From Coix lacryma-jobi var. lacryma-jobi (Eukaryota > Streptophyta > Magnoliopsida > Poales > Poaceae), in assembly GCA_009763385.1 (NCBI GenBank), contig CM019827.1, positions 117,933,964 through 117,997,963 of the forward strand: a stretch of DNA of 64,000 nt, read 5' to 3'. Of the stretch, positions 49,140 to 59,123 are shown in pieces. The notes beneath the pieces were generated by a model. The model saw nothing but the letters and a program-made list of their open reading frames with translations, was not told the origin of the DNA and did not search any database. The translations under genes and the position numbers were made by a program. Position 1 is the stretch's first letter. Each line of letters starts with the position of its first letter.

Positions 49140-49267
49140 GAGTTTAGGCCTCAAAACTCGAGGTGGCGGGTTTCCGAGTTTGGGCCTCAAAACTCGGGGT
49201 GGTCGGTTTCCAGGTTTGGGCCTCAAAACCTGGGCTGGCGGGTTTACCGGTTTGGGCCTCAAAACCG
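49140..49267. repeat. Four-hairpin array, inverse orientation of the unit arrays
   Basis: Hairpins at 49140-49159, 49174-49197, 49210-49233 and 49247-49267 have loops GGGCCTC (or AGGCCTC), the exact complement of the unit arrays' GAGGCCC, with stems GAG, CCGAG, CCAGG and ACCGG. Linkers contain GGTTTCC or GGTTTACC. Confidence 0.85.
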
Positions 49268-50089
49268 AACGGAGGTTCCTATGCGGAACGGTTGACGCGT
49301 GGCGGCACCGAGAGGCTTGCGTTGCGGCGAAGCTATCGGTGAGGAAGGCGCGGTAGTCGACGTGATGACACGTGGCGACATCCTGGAGCTTGCGTCGAGG
49401 CGAAGCGAAGGATGAGAAGGCGCGTGGCCGTCGGATGAAAACTGCCAGAGTTGGACGGTTTTAGCCTGGGGGGTATTTGGGCTGAGTACTTCATGTGAGG
49501 GCGTTCATGTCTTCGGACGTGCACCTATATATATGTGAAGGAGCTGTTTGGGACAGCCATCCTTAGAGGTGTGTCATTCTCATTTTGTTCTTGTGAGGAG
49601 AGGCTAGGGTTAGAGGAGAGATTGACTCTTGTTCTTGAGCTTTTCTCCATCCAAGCTTTGTGTTGCTAGGAGTGGCTTGTAACCCAACACCACGAGCTAA
49701 TACAATCCTTCATCTTGCTGAAATCCAAGGATCAAATTCGTGCTTCTCTTTGTGTTGCGATTTTGTTCTTCGTGTTTCTCGGTTTTCCCTCTTTTGCTCT
49801 TCACGAGATTTCTTGTATCGAGGGAAGATTTGCAAATCCGTTTGAACCATCTTGTGGTGCTTCGTGAGAGACATCTTTCCACCGAAAGGTTTACTCTAAT
49901 TCCTCACGATCACATAGATCCGGCGGATTTTGTTTTGGGTCACGATTTGCCCGTTCTTCATCGATTTTCTTCGATTCACCAATCTATAGTTAGGTTCAAG
50001 CCATGATCTCTTTGGAGTAGCTCACTAACTTTCTTGTGACCCCTCACACGAAATTTGAACCCTAGTGCTTTTGATTTGAGGGAGATCAG

Positions 50090-50440
50090 GTCGATTCGGT
50101 GGATGAACAGAGGGCTGCTCGGCGTGACCGGACGCACCCTGCCAGAGTTCGGTCATTGAACACTCGCATAGTCCAGTTCGTGCGTGGTACACTGACCTGG
50201 ACATGATCGGACGCACCCCGTGCTGAGTCCGGTCTGTTTCAGTAGGGTTTTCGAGCGATCGGATGCACCTGTTGTGGCCGGACCGGACGCACTGCTAGCA
50301 TTGTTCACCGTGCAGCTGTGACCAGACGCTGAGTCTATTGCTGACCGGACGCTCCACCTCGTAGAGTTCGGTCCAACACATAGAGGTCCAACAACAGGAC
50401 TTCTGTGACCGGACGCATCCATAGTCCGGTCGGTGCAGTC
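50090..50440. repeat. Degenerate tandem GACCGGACGC repeats
   Basis: (G)AYCGGACGCACC or GACCGGACGC occurs about ten times, alternating with the inverse GTCCGGTC or TTCGGTC. The spacing is irregular, about 25-45 bp. Confidence 0.7.
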
Positions 50441-50825
50441 AGCGCGCATTTTCGTTCGCGGTTTCTTCGCCTTGTTTCCGATTTGTGTTTCGGATTTTGC
50501 GTTGGTTTCCCGACTTCCGTGCTCTACAGAAATCGGGCTTCCCGCTTTGCCAAAAGGCCCGAATCCACCTCACATTGATCGGGGGAGGTTGAGGTTACCC
50601 AAAGTTCATCCTGTCACTAGTTGACCTGCGTGAACTTGGACGAGGGAGTTTTTGTAGTGTCCCGCTGTGTTCCTAGGGAACATCCACCCAATCTCTTAGG
50701 TCGTGGACATCACGTGTGTGGGCTTTGCTTTTGGGGTTGATTTTCTGGGAGAGAGGTCTAAACTTTTCGAAAGAAATTTTACGGCTCCCATTCACCTCCC
50801 TCTGGTCGTCATTTCTGGTCCTTCA

Positions 50826-51630
50826 GTGGCGGGACTGGGGTAGGACAAGGTGTACCGGACTGAGCGCCACCAGATCCATAACCGCCTGAGATGGAGCCGC
50901 CAGAAGCCACCAGGGCGTGTTGTACCGTGGACTTGGCGTGCTCAGCATCGTACTACTCCTCCAATAGCAGATAGAAGTGCACCGAGAGGAAGGCGTGAGG
51001 GGGATCCTTGGCGGTGATCACGAGAACATGCCGGTACTTGGGAGAGATCCCGTGAAGCATGTTTAGAACCTGGGAGGTTTCGCGCACCGGCTGACTGACT
51101 TCGCGCAGGGCATCCGCACGACGCTTGAGTTTGTCGGCATAGGTCTTGATGTCCATGTCCCCTTGAACCAAGTTGCAAAACTCGGCTTCAAGGTAGACAG
51201 CGCGATGAAGTTCGTTATCACGGAACTGATCATGAATTGCATGCCAGATCTTGTACGTCGAAGTCTTGGGAGTGCGTACGATGGCACAAACATCTTTGGA
51301 CATTGAATTGTAGAGCTAGCTGAGGATGCATTGATCAACCATGACCCAATCGGGATCACGGTGGTCGGCGGAGGTTGCCGCGACGGTGAGGTGAGAGGTG
51401 AGCCCAAACTTGCCGATGAAGGCGTCAAAGAAGCATCGCCATTTGACATAGTTGGAGTCCGCAAGATCGAGCTCAACTGGAACATGAAGATGAATGTTCA
51501 CAGTTTGAAGCACGGCGTGGAATGGAGGCTGGATGACGGTTTCCGTGAAGGAGGCTTCACCGACAGAAGAGTCGAAGGAGGTGTCGTCATCAGAGAGATC
51601 TCCATCGAACAGGGGGTTGAGATCAGACAT
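50826..51630 (-). pseudogene. Copia-type gag, minus strand, truncated
   Basis: ATG at 51630: MSDLNPLFDGDLSDDD..., then the Copia gag core LDLADSNYVKWRCFFDAFIG, FGLTSHL, DWVMVDQCILS. TAG at 51316 interrupts it. The frame resumes with VRTPKTSTYKIWHAIHDQFR, EAEFCNLVQGDMDIKTYADK, QVLNMLHGISPKYRHVLVIT and LLLEE, with another stop near 50953. It is cut at 50826 by the LTR end to the left. Its own LTR and primer site lie at 51735-51956. No pol. Confidence 0.7.
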
Positions 51631-51734
51631 GGCGATGTGAGTTGGGCAACGGATGAGGAAGTGCGCCGGCAGTGACGAACGCAGGCACGACGGTGGATCG
51701 TGGGAGGGAGGAAACACAGGGGAAAAGACCTAGA

Positions 51735-51746
51735 TTGTTGATACCA
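51735..51746 (-). other. Primer-binding site, tRNA-iMet type
   Basis: TGGTATCAACAA on the minus strand, directly after the LTR end TCTACA. Confidence 0.7.
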
Positions 51747-51956
51747 TGTAGAAGAAAAGAATTGGAGCCAACAACCTTTACTGATTGCACTCCTACAAAC
51801 TTATACATATTACATATGCAGGACCAGCTGACGCGTAGGGCACCGGGCCTCTCGCGCAACCGCACGTCTATGCATGGCACGCGCATATATCAGTGGACAT
51901 GATCATCGTGTGGATGCTGAGTATGCAGAAACTCCAGCTAAATACAGTCATCAACA
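51747..51956 (-). mobile_element. Short Copia 5' LTR, 210 bp
   Basis: On the minus strand it runs from TGTTGATGAC at 51956 to CTTCTACA at 51747, with the primer site adjacent. It interrupts the gypsy integrase frame beginning at 51957. The candidate target duplication is CCCAA on the right; the left partner is lost. Confidence 0.65.
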
Positions 51957-52376
51957 CCCAAAGCACGTGGGAAACTGAGTCCTCGCTATGCTGGGCCATT
52001 CCGCGTGCTGGCTCATGTGGGTGACATTGCCTACCGACTGCAGCTCCCGGAGGGCGCTCGCATCCATGATGTCTTCCACGTCGGCATCCTCAAGCCCTTC
52101 CATGGTATTCCTCCGGCGTCCACTCCACCATTGCCGATGCTGCAACATGGCCGACTGCTGGAGGCACCAGAATAGATTCTTTGTTCCCAACTGCGTCGTG
52201 GAGTGTGTCACATCCTCGTTTGGTCAGGCCTGCCAGAAGCCGAAGCTACTTGGGAGCCTGTAGACTCCTTCCACACTGCTTACCCCGACTTCTAGCTCGA
52301 GGACGAGCTGTTTGTCAATGAACAGGGTGATGTTATGGTGGGTCAAGTGTATAAGCGCCAGCGCGACCGTGGCTAG
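51957..52376 (+). pseudogene. Ty3/gypsy chromovirus integrase C-terminus with chromodomain remnant
   Basis: The frame opens with KARGKLSPRYAGPFRVLAHV and AYRLQLPEGARIHDVFHVGI-LKPF, the conserved end of chromovirus integrase. A chromodomain-like piece follows: QLRRGVCHILVWSGLPEAEATWEP. In-frame stops at 52173-52175 and near 52296. Everything upstream of KARGK is displaced by the Copia insertion. Chromodomains of such integrases bind methylated H3 tails. Confidence 0.75.
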
Positions 52377-52763
52377 AGTATAGCACAGGTACACGCACCT
52401 GGAGCGGACCCTGCGTGGTGACAGCGGCCAGGATGGCCAACGTCCAGACTGGGGAGAGAGTCCTAGAGTTTAGGATCTTAGTTAGGAAGTTGTTAGAGCA
52501 TCTCCAATTGTTTGGAAAAATGACTTGGGAAAGTTGTCATTTAGCAGCTTGCTAAAACTTTTGGCAAGTAAATTTTTCATGTATCTTCAATAGTTTGGTA
52601 AAAATAACATAGAAAAGTAGGCGCGGGAGAAGTGGCGGCGGATTCCAAATTGGTAAAAATAACATAGAAACGCCGGATAGCAAATGAAGCTGACTTGGTA
52701 AATATAGCAAGTAGATTGCCTCCGATTCCAACTTGGAAAAATTTAGCAAGTCATATACTAATC
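52377..52763. other. Gypsy 3' flank and MITE-like DNA
   Basis: From about 52496 the sequence GAGCATCTCCAATTGTTTGG resembles the MITE ends at 9777-9812. It is AT-rich with repeated GGTAAAAATAACATAGAAA. No gene. Confidence 0.4.
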
Positions 52764-54278
52764 TGAAAGGACCGTGACGCCTAAGAGGGGGGGGGGGTGA
52801 ATTAGGCAACTTAAAACTACTACTCTAAATTGTGGCCTCTAATTTCCACCTAAGCAAAACCTATGCAAGAAAGTAAACTAACTAATGTGCAACTAAGGTT
52901 TTGCTAAGTGTGTTTGCTATCTCTACCACAAAAGGAGTTATGATACCTAGTTTCCAAACCTATCAACTAGCAAGAGTAAACTAGGAAAGGTAAAGCACAT
53001 AAACAAGGTAGCAATGTAACTGCGGAAGCTAAAGAGTGTGATAGAGATGCAAACTCCCGTCGACGACTCCGGTATTTTTACCGAGGTATCGAGAAGCGCA
53101 CAAGCTTCCCCCTAGTCCTCGTTGGAGCCCCTCGCAAGGAATCCCTCGCAAGGGCCAAGCTCCTGGTCGGATAACTCCGTGGATAGCTCCGGGCCTTCCC
53201 ACACGCAAGTGGGTCTCCGGTTAAGCCACTCGTGGCAAAGCCTCTCCCGGATGCTCTCCGCCATCTTCACTATCAAGTTTCCGGCCGAAGCGCCGCGGGC
53301 CTTGTTCCCTTTGGTACACGGAGGCGGCCACACCACAAACTCGGTTGGTGTGATCTCGCAAGACTACAAGCCCCGCCGATGTACAACCACGGTGCGCGCA
53401 AGCACCGGTAGATGAGAGGTTTTCAACCTCACTAAACACTAGTCTTAATACCTAGAGCAAGCGCAAAACGGTGGTCTAACTAGCTTAAGCACTTCGCAAA
53501 GCACCTCGACTAATCACGTAGTATATCACTTAAGCACTTTGGTGGCTAGAGCAACTAAATATGTGTCTATACACTTGGTACACTTCGTTGAGCTCCAACC
53601 CTTTTGTTTTGGCCAGCCATGGGGCTATATATAGAGCCCCAACCAAATAGAGCCGTTTGGAGAAAGTCATGGGCTTCACAGCGGACCATCGGACGCTGGA
53701 GTCGTGACCATCGGACGCGTCCGATGCTCCTTTAACGGCTAGATGCCAGCCTGGCACTGTGTTGCAAGGGCTAGTTAGCGTCCGATGGTTGATCTACGGA
53801 CGCGTCCGATGCTCACAGAGCCTCTCTAGAACCTCTCTGCATGGTCATCGGACGCAGGGTCCTGTAGCGTCTGATGTTAGCACCGGAGCGTCCGATGCCT
53901 CGGTCTTTAGCGTCTGATGCCTCTGCTGGCGCTGACACGAGCTAGGGTTTACCAACGGAGCGTCCGATGCTTGCGTGGGCAGTGTCCGATGCAGCGTCCG
54001 ATGTCCCTATCTTCTCGTTTCTTCATGATTTCTTGCGCCGTCTTGGTTCCATTCTTGTGCCTTGGGCTTTGCTTGATCTTTAGGGTCTTCAACTGAGCTT
54101 CTAGAGTCTTGCTTGAGGTGTTGATCATCGGATCACCACATCGCCTTAGTCCAAGTCACATTTGCACCCTATTGGACTACAAAACAAACACTTGCAAACT
54201 TATTAGTCCAATTTGGTTATGTTGTTCATCAAACACCAAAATCCAAAGTTAAATGGTCCGAGGTCCATTTTCCTTACA
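52764..54278 (-). mobile_element. Sirevirus-like Copia 3' LTR, 1515 bp
   Basis: On the minus strand it runs from TGTAAGGAAAATGG at 54278 to GGTCCTTTCA at 52764. Its first 102 plus-strand bases match the right LTR fragment (57726-57827) with two substitutions. It carries the GCGTCCGATG cluster at 53680-54005. The five bases before it (TAATC) are the candidate target duplication; the partner is outside the window. Confidence 0.8.
53680..54005. repeat. GCGTCCGATG cluster with perfect palindrome
   Basis: About a dozen copies of GCGTCCGATG or its inverse. CATCGGACGCGTCCGATG near 53709 is an 18 bp perfect palindrome, and a near-copy lies near 53797. Confidence 0.8.
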
Positions 54279-54292
54279 ATCTCCCCTTTTTG
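54279..54292 (-). other. Polypurine tract of the Copia element
   Basis: Minus-strand AAAAAGGGGAGAT abuts the LTR start TGTAAGG. Confidence 0.7.
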
Positions 54293-55365
54293 GTGATTGA
54301 TGACAACACGACCAAAACAAGCAAATAATAGATACATAATTAAAAATGCAATCTACTTGCTAGGATGCCGTGCAAAGGCAAGATCATATGATGTTTAAAA
54401 GATACCATATTAAAACACATTTATTCTAGCATGTCTTGCCCTTGCCATTGAGTTCCTTTTAGTGGCTTGATGGATTAGTTCTCCCTCTAACTCCATAAGT
54501 CACTTCCTCCCTTTGTGATCCATTCCCATAAAAATAACCATAGAATTTTTTTAAAAATTGATAATTTTGGTCTATTTGGGTTGTTTTAGTTTGGGCTTGG
54601 TTTTGGTCCTAACACATTCTCCCCCTTTGGGAATCCCAATACCGAAAAGGAAGACATTACAGCTCAAAGGGAAACATTATATAACTAAAACTCCCCCTAA
54701 TTATATGCATACATAATTAAGGTAAAAGCATATGCATACCGACAAATTAAAGCACAAAGGAGTTTAATCTATAATGCATGGAGAAAGCATAAAGAGTATC
54801 AAATTGAAATCAACATAATGATATCGGTTAGGAATACCACATGTATATGCCAATTGGATTATCACCACACATGATGCTTTCTCCGAGAACTCCATTTTCC
54901 TTGCAATGAGACTACTACACCAATGATAATCTTGAAAGTAGTGTTAGTCTCAAAGCTTCCAATTGTAGAATAGACTCCCCCTAAAAGTGTGCATACAATT
55001 TTGAAATACTTGTAGGAGACATGCACATTGACTTGTAAGGTCAAACTACCATTTCCATATTGATATTACAGGAAATGTGACATCAATGAAGATGGTAATT
55101 GGGGTAGTTTATCTATAATTTGGTCTTTGGCACATATAAGATAAATACAAATTAAAAGAAGCTATGTGCCGTGCTTCTAATCAATTAAGACCATGTAGAA
55201 TTGCTCTAAGAATGTGAGTGACCGAGCAAAACTACCATATGATAAGCCTAATTTGCATGACAAAAGATATTGAATATGCCAATGCAAACCTAGGCAATGA
55301 GGAACTAGATGCTAGAAGTAATGCAAGAAATTATACCAAATGAAAGTAATTGCAGGAATTTAAAT
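54293..55365 (-). other. Non-coding interior of the Copia element (pol absent)
   Basis: About 1.07 kb of AT-rich sequence between the polypurine tract and the last gag ORF. No protease, integrase, reverse transcriptase or RNase H motif was seen. Confidence 0.6.
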
Positions 55366-57644
55366 CTAGTTACCTAACATGGGAAGGGAACTTGGGTCCA
55401 TAGTACCCCTAACATACTTGGTAATGACATGATCCAATGTGATGCACCCCATGATATGCACCCAAAACTTTGCCAAGTCTCCAAATTCCCCGTCGCAATT
55501 TTGGCTACTTACTTCCTTTCGGGACCCAACCTTTTTGGTGCTCTTCATGGTTGAGATGATATCCTTAGGCACCCAAATGCGCTTGGCCCCATTGTTGACT
55601 TGCTTGTTCACCTTGATGGCCACCACCTTTTCATTCTTCTTCTTCTTCAAAAGATAAGGTGTGGAGGCCTTCTTGTTCACCTTGTTGGTGTAGGTGTTGG
55701 AGAGCTTGCTTGTTTGCTTTTTGTTTTTCTCTTTCTTCTTTCTCCCCCATGCTTCACCTTGCACTCATAAGACTTGTGGCCTTCCTTGTGGCAAACGTAG
55801 CAAACCATGGTTTGCTCCTCATCAAGCTTCTTCACTCCCTTGACGTGTGTTATCTTGATGAGTTCGGGTTTGCTTCGTCTTGCCTTTTGCTTGAGTCAAG
55901 TCTATGGTGAGGCGAGCCACTTCTTGCTTTAGTAGCTCATTCTCCATCACAATTTCTTGTGTACATGTTTCTACAATCACATTCTCAACACAAGCTTGTT
56001 TGCACATGAGTGAGTCTAAATCAAGTAAATCAATGCAAGAAGTAGAGGAATCCATTTTAGGCATATTAAAGATTGATTTTTCAATTTTAGATGCCTCGTT
56101 GGGGTTTGCTCCGATGGTTTTCAAGATTAGCAACTTTGTAGTTAGCTCATTACAATGCTTGCACATAATTTCCATTTTAGCAAGCAAGCTTTTGTAAGCA
56201 TCTTGTGTGCTAGCTAACTTTGATTTTAGTTTTTCATTTTTCTTAACAAGTTGCTCATCATTACTTGTGCTACTACATGTACTTGCACTAGCCTCAAGTT
56301 TCTCAATTTTATTAGATAGCTCAACTTCAAATTTGAAAACGTTTCATATTGTTCAAGCATAGCATTGTAGGCTTGTTGAGAGCTATCTAATTTTTTTTTA
56401 AAGCATTTATTTTCTTTTGTTGGCTAGTGCAAGCCTTAGCATAATTGAGATTATCTTGCACAAGTTCATTATAAGAAGGAAGCTCATCATCACTATCACT
56501 ATCACTATTAAGAGATAGAGCTTGAGTTACCTCGTGCCATAAGGCACATACGTGAGGAGCTTGATGATGAGTGCTTGCGGCCATGCCTCTTATGATGGGC
56601 TTCATCATCACTTGATGAATCATCTCATGTCTTGATGGTGGTGAGAGCTTTGCCTTGCATTCCTTATTTTTCATGTCCTTGGGTGTGGGCTTTTGTTTTG
56701 GGCAATCTTCCACAAGTGCCCTCTTTTGCCGCATCCATAGCATCCCCTTTTCCTTTGCTCTCTTCTTTGATTAGTGAAGAGGCAATCTTCTATGGTGATG
56801 GGCACACCCTTGATATTGAGCTTGCGGATCATCCCTCTTACTCCTTTCATAAGCTTGATTGTTTCTTCTTCATCTAATGAGGAGTTGGATGAGGTGAGGC
56901 TTGATCATCACTTGATTCTTCATCTTCATCATCCTCTTCTTCACTTGAGGAACTTGAGCTTGTCTCCACTTGCTTTTTTGCCTTCATCTTTTTGTGCTCA
57001 CATGTGAGAACAATGTCTTTGCTTGATGAAGTGGCTTCTTCTTGACCCATCTTGCGTGACATCTCAAATGCCACCAATTTGCCAATGACAATGGCCGGGG
57101 TCATGGTGCTCAAGTCCTCCATGTTGTGGAGGATGGTGATGATGGTTGCATATTTGTTCTTTGGAAGCACGGAGATGATCTTCCTCACAATATCCACATC
57201 ACCTAGCTTTGTAATTCCTATAGAATGGAGCTCATTGATAATTAGATTCAACCGAGAATACATATCACGAACAAGCTCATTATCATTCATTCTAAAGGAA
57301 TCATAGTTTGTTTTAGTTAGGTGATGTTTTTGCTCACGTAAATTACTTGTACCATCATGGAGCTCATATAGTTTTAACCAAATTTCATGAGATGTTTGCA
57401 AAGTAAAAATTTCGTTAAAGACATTCATGCTAATAGATTCAAACAAGCAATTTTTAGCTCTAGCATTAAGATGAATTTCTTTTTCATCACCCGCGGTAGG
57501 CTTCTCGGGATTCTTAATGGGTTTCATCCCGTCGCGGGTGACTCTCCAAACACCTAGATCAACGGCTTCTAAAAAGCAAGCCATCCTAGCACTATAGTAA
57601 GGCAAGTTAGTGCCGTCAAAGTGTGGAGGCCTAGAGATATCCAT
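55366..57644 (-). pseudogene. Sirevirus-like Copia gag, frameshifted, no pol
   Basis: ATG at 57644 (MDISRPPHFDGTNLPYYSAR). The UBN2-type gag core reads through VWRVTRDGMKPI, IWLKLYELHDGTSNLREQKH, YATIITILHNMEDLSTMTPA. A serine/acid tract follows to about 56874, where the frame breaks. A first CCHC knuckle (CYGCGKRGH near 56720) is split by a one-base shift. A long coiled-coil-like part follows (56400-55860; e.g. MENELLKQEVARLTIDLTQA), then a second knuckle CYVCHKEGHKSYEC (about 55757-55798), a lysine-rich tail and RIWVPKDIISTMKSTKKV, ending at 55366. The tail resembles the stretch before pol in autonomous relatives, so this is a gag-only, non-autonomous derivative. Confidence 0.75.
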
Positions 57645-57711
57645 CCCAACCTCTCTTAGGGGCGTCGGCTCGAAGGCGATTAAGCCAAGAGTCCACAAGA
57701 GAGCCAACCTT

Positions 57712-57723
57712 GCTTTGATACCA
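57712..57723 (-). other. Primer-binding site of the Copia element
   Basis: Minus-strand TGGTATCAAAGC, two bases inside the 5' LTR; one mismatch to TGGTATCAGAGC. Confidence 0.8.
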
Positions 57724-57725
57724 AT

Positions 57726-57827
57726 TGAAAGGACCGTGACGCCTAAGAGGGGGGGGGGGTGAATTAGGCAACTTAAAACCACTACTCTAAATTGTGGCCT
57801 CTAAATTCCACCTAAGCAAAACCTATG
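57726..57827 (-). mobile_element. Copia 5' LTR fragment, split by a gypsy insertion
   Basis: 102 bp matching 52764-52865 with two substitutions and the same 11-G run. The LTR stops at CTATG, where the gypsy LTR TGTCGGGG begins. Confidence 0.85.
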
Positions 57828-59065
57828 TGTCGGGGGAACACCAAAGGGGTACCCCCAATCAACGCAAAACAAATAGGGTAAACCTAGAACACCGGCTAAT
57901 AACAAACCTAACTAGTCTAACCCCCTAAAGAGACCAACCCCTCGAGGCCCACAACGCTGGCCCACCAAGCCAGGCCTCGGGCTGGCACCCGTTCTCCGCC
58001 TCGCCCGAGCCCTCCAAGCCAGGCCTCGGGCGAGCGCACCACTAAAACCTCGAGTCCTGGCATATAGGGCTCGAGCCCCCCACAGTCGAACACCACACCT
58101 CGAGACCCCACGCGGGGACCTCGAGCCTCTCTGGCACAACAGCCTATCCCTCGAGACGCTTTATGCTTCCCTCGAGCGGCGCAGACATCGAATGCCAGCC
58201 CCATACCGCGTATTTAATACATCCACCTACTCCAGTCACGTCCTCTACAACCCAACGTGTACCACAGTGAACTAGGGCAGAGTCAAGTCTCGTTTTCACC
58301 GCAAGTATGGGCAAAAAGGCACCAGTAAGGCGCTGTTAAGCCATGCCCTACACTGTTGCACGTCCAAGCCACATCTCGAGGCCCAGATGCCTGTTGCTCA
58401 ATCAATTTTTACGGGACTTGCCCATACCTGCGGGGGCTCGAGCCCCCCGTAGGTGCCACCTCGAGGCCGGCTCCGCGCCCCTCGAGCCCTAATTGCTTTC
58501 ACACTATTGGAGGACAGGTACCCCAAGACTCGGAGGGACCCCGCCGCGTCCTGTACATGCCGGGATAGGCGCTGTACGCTTCCGCGTCGCCATACGCCTC
58601 GCCACCGTACGTCCGCGCCCGGGATGGAGGCCCACTCCCCAAGGACGCCTCACAGCAACACCCATATCGGCTCCAGTGGCCCTGACAAGACGGATTCCTA
58701 CCCTTCACCATATCGAGCGTTGTAACATGTCATTCCCGTGTAACCCTTGCCTCCTCTTGCTCTATAAAAGGGGACGCCGGGGCCCCTCGCGCGTAGGTTG
58801 GCACAACTCCGGGAGACAACACACGAGTCCACACACACACACACATACTCGAGTCCGCCTCTGGTCCCCGCTCATTGAGCTTGTATTCGCCCCTGTACAA
58901 GCACTTAGGTGCAAGTAATACAAGAACCTCCTCCCCCGCTGGACGTAGGGTCTTCTTTGCCCGAACCAGGATAAATCCTTGTGTCATCTTGCATGACCAT
59001 CCAGGAAGAGAGCACGCGGTCATATTACTCGTTGGTGTCATACCCCCGGGTTCGAAACACCGACA
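57828..59065 (+). mobile_element. Tat-lineage Ty3/gypsy 5' LTR, 1238 bp
   Basis: TGTCGGGGGAACACC...GAAACACCGACA, with a TATA box (CTATAAAAGG) near 58761 and a short CA microsatellite at 58832-58846. The sequence after it, GTTGGAGCGCCAGGTAGGGG, sits where the primer site belongs. The candidate target duplication to the left is CTATG. Confidence 0.8.
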
Positions 59066-59123
59066 GTTGGAGCGCCAGGTAGGGGGTTTCGCGTGTCCGA
59101 GTCGATCTCTCATTGTGTCCTGG

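Larger units (their letters stand above)
49090..50825 (+). mobile_element. Sirevirus-like LTR (3' or solo) with hairpin array and GGACGC repeats
   Basis: Ends ATTCACCTCCCTCTGGTCGT...GGTCCTTCA at 50825, resembling the LTR end of the Copia element at 52764 in reverse (ATTCACC...GGTCCTTTCA). It contains a hairpin array, a TATATATATG box near 49530, leader-like sequence, and tandem (T)GACCGGACGCACC repeats. No primer site follows, so it is a 3' or solo LTR. The left edge is uncertain; it may not reach the hairpins. Confidence 0.5.

Noticed and set aside
47788..50808. One element TGTTAAC...CATTCA with CCTCC target duplications
   Set aside because: CCTCC at the right belongs to the conserved LTR end (ATTCACCTCC...GGTCCTTCA), and the flank does not resume the interrupted gag.
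57712..57723. tRNA gene suggested by TGGTATCA words (also 13725 and 51735)
   Set aside because: Only the 12-base primer complement is present; no cloverleaf sequence surrounds it.
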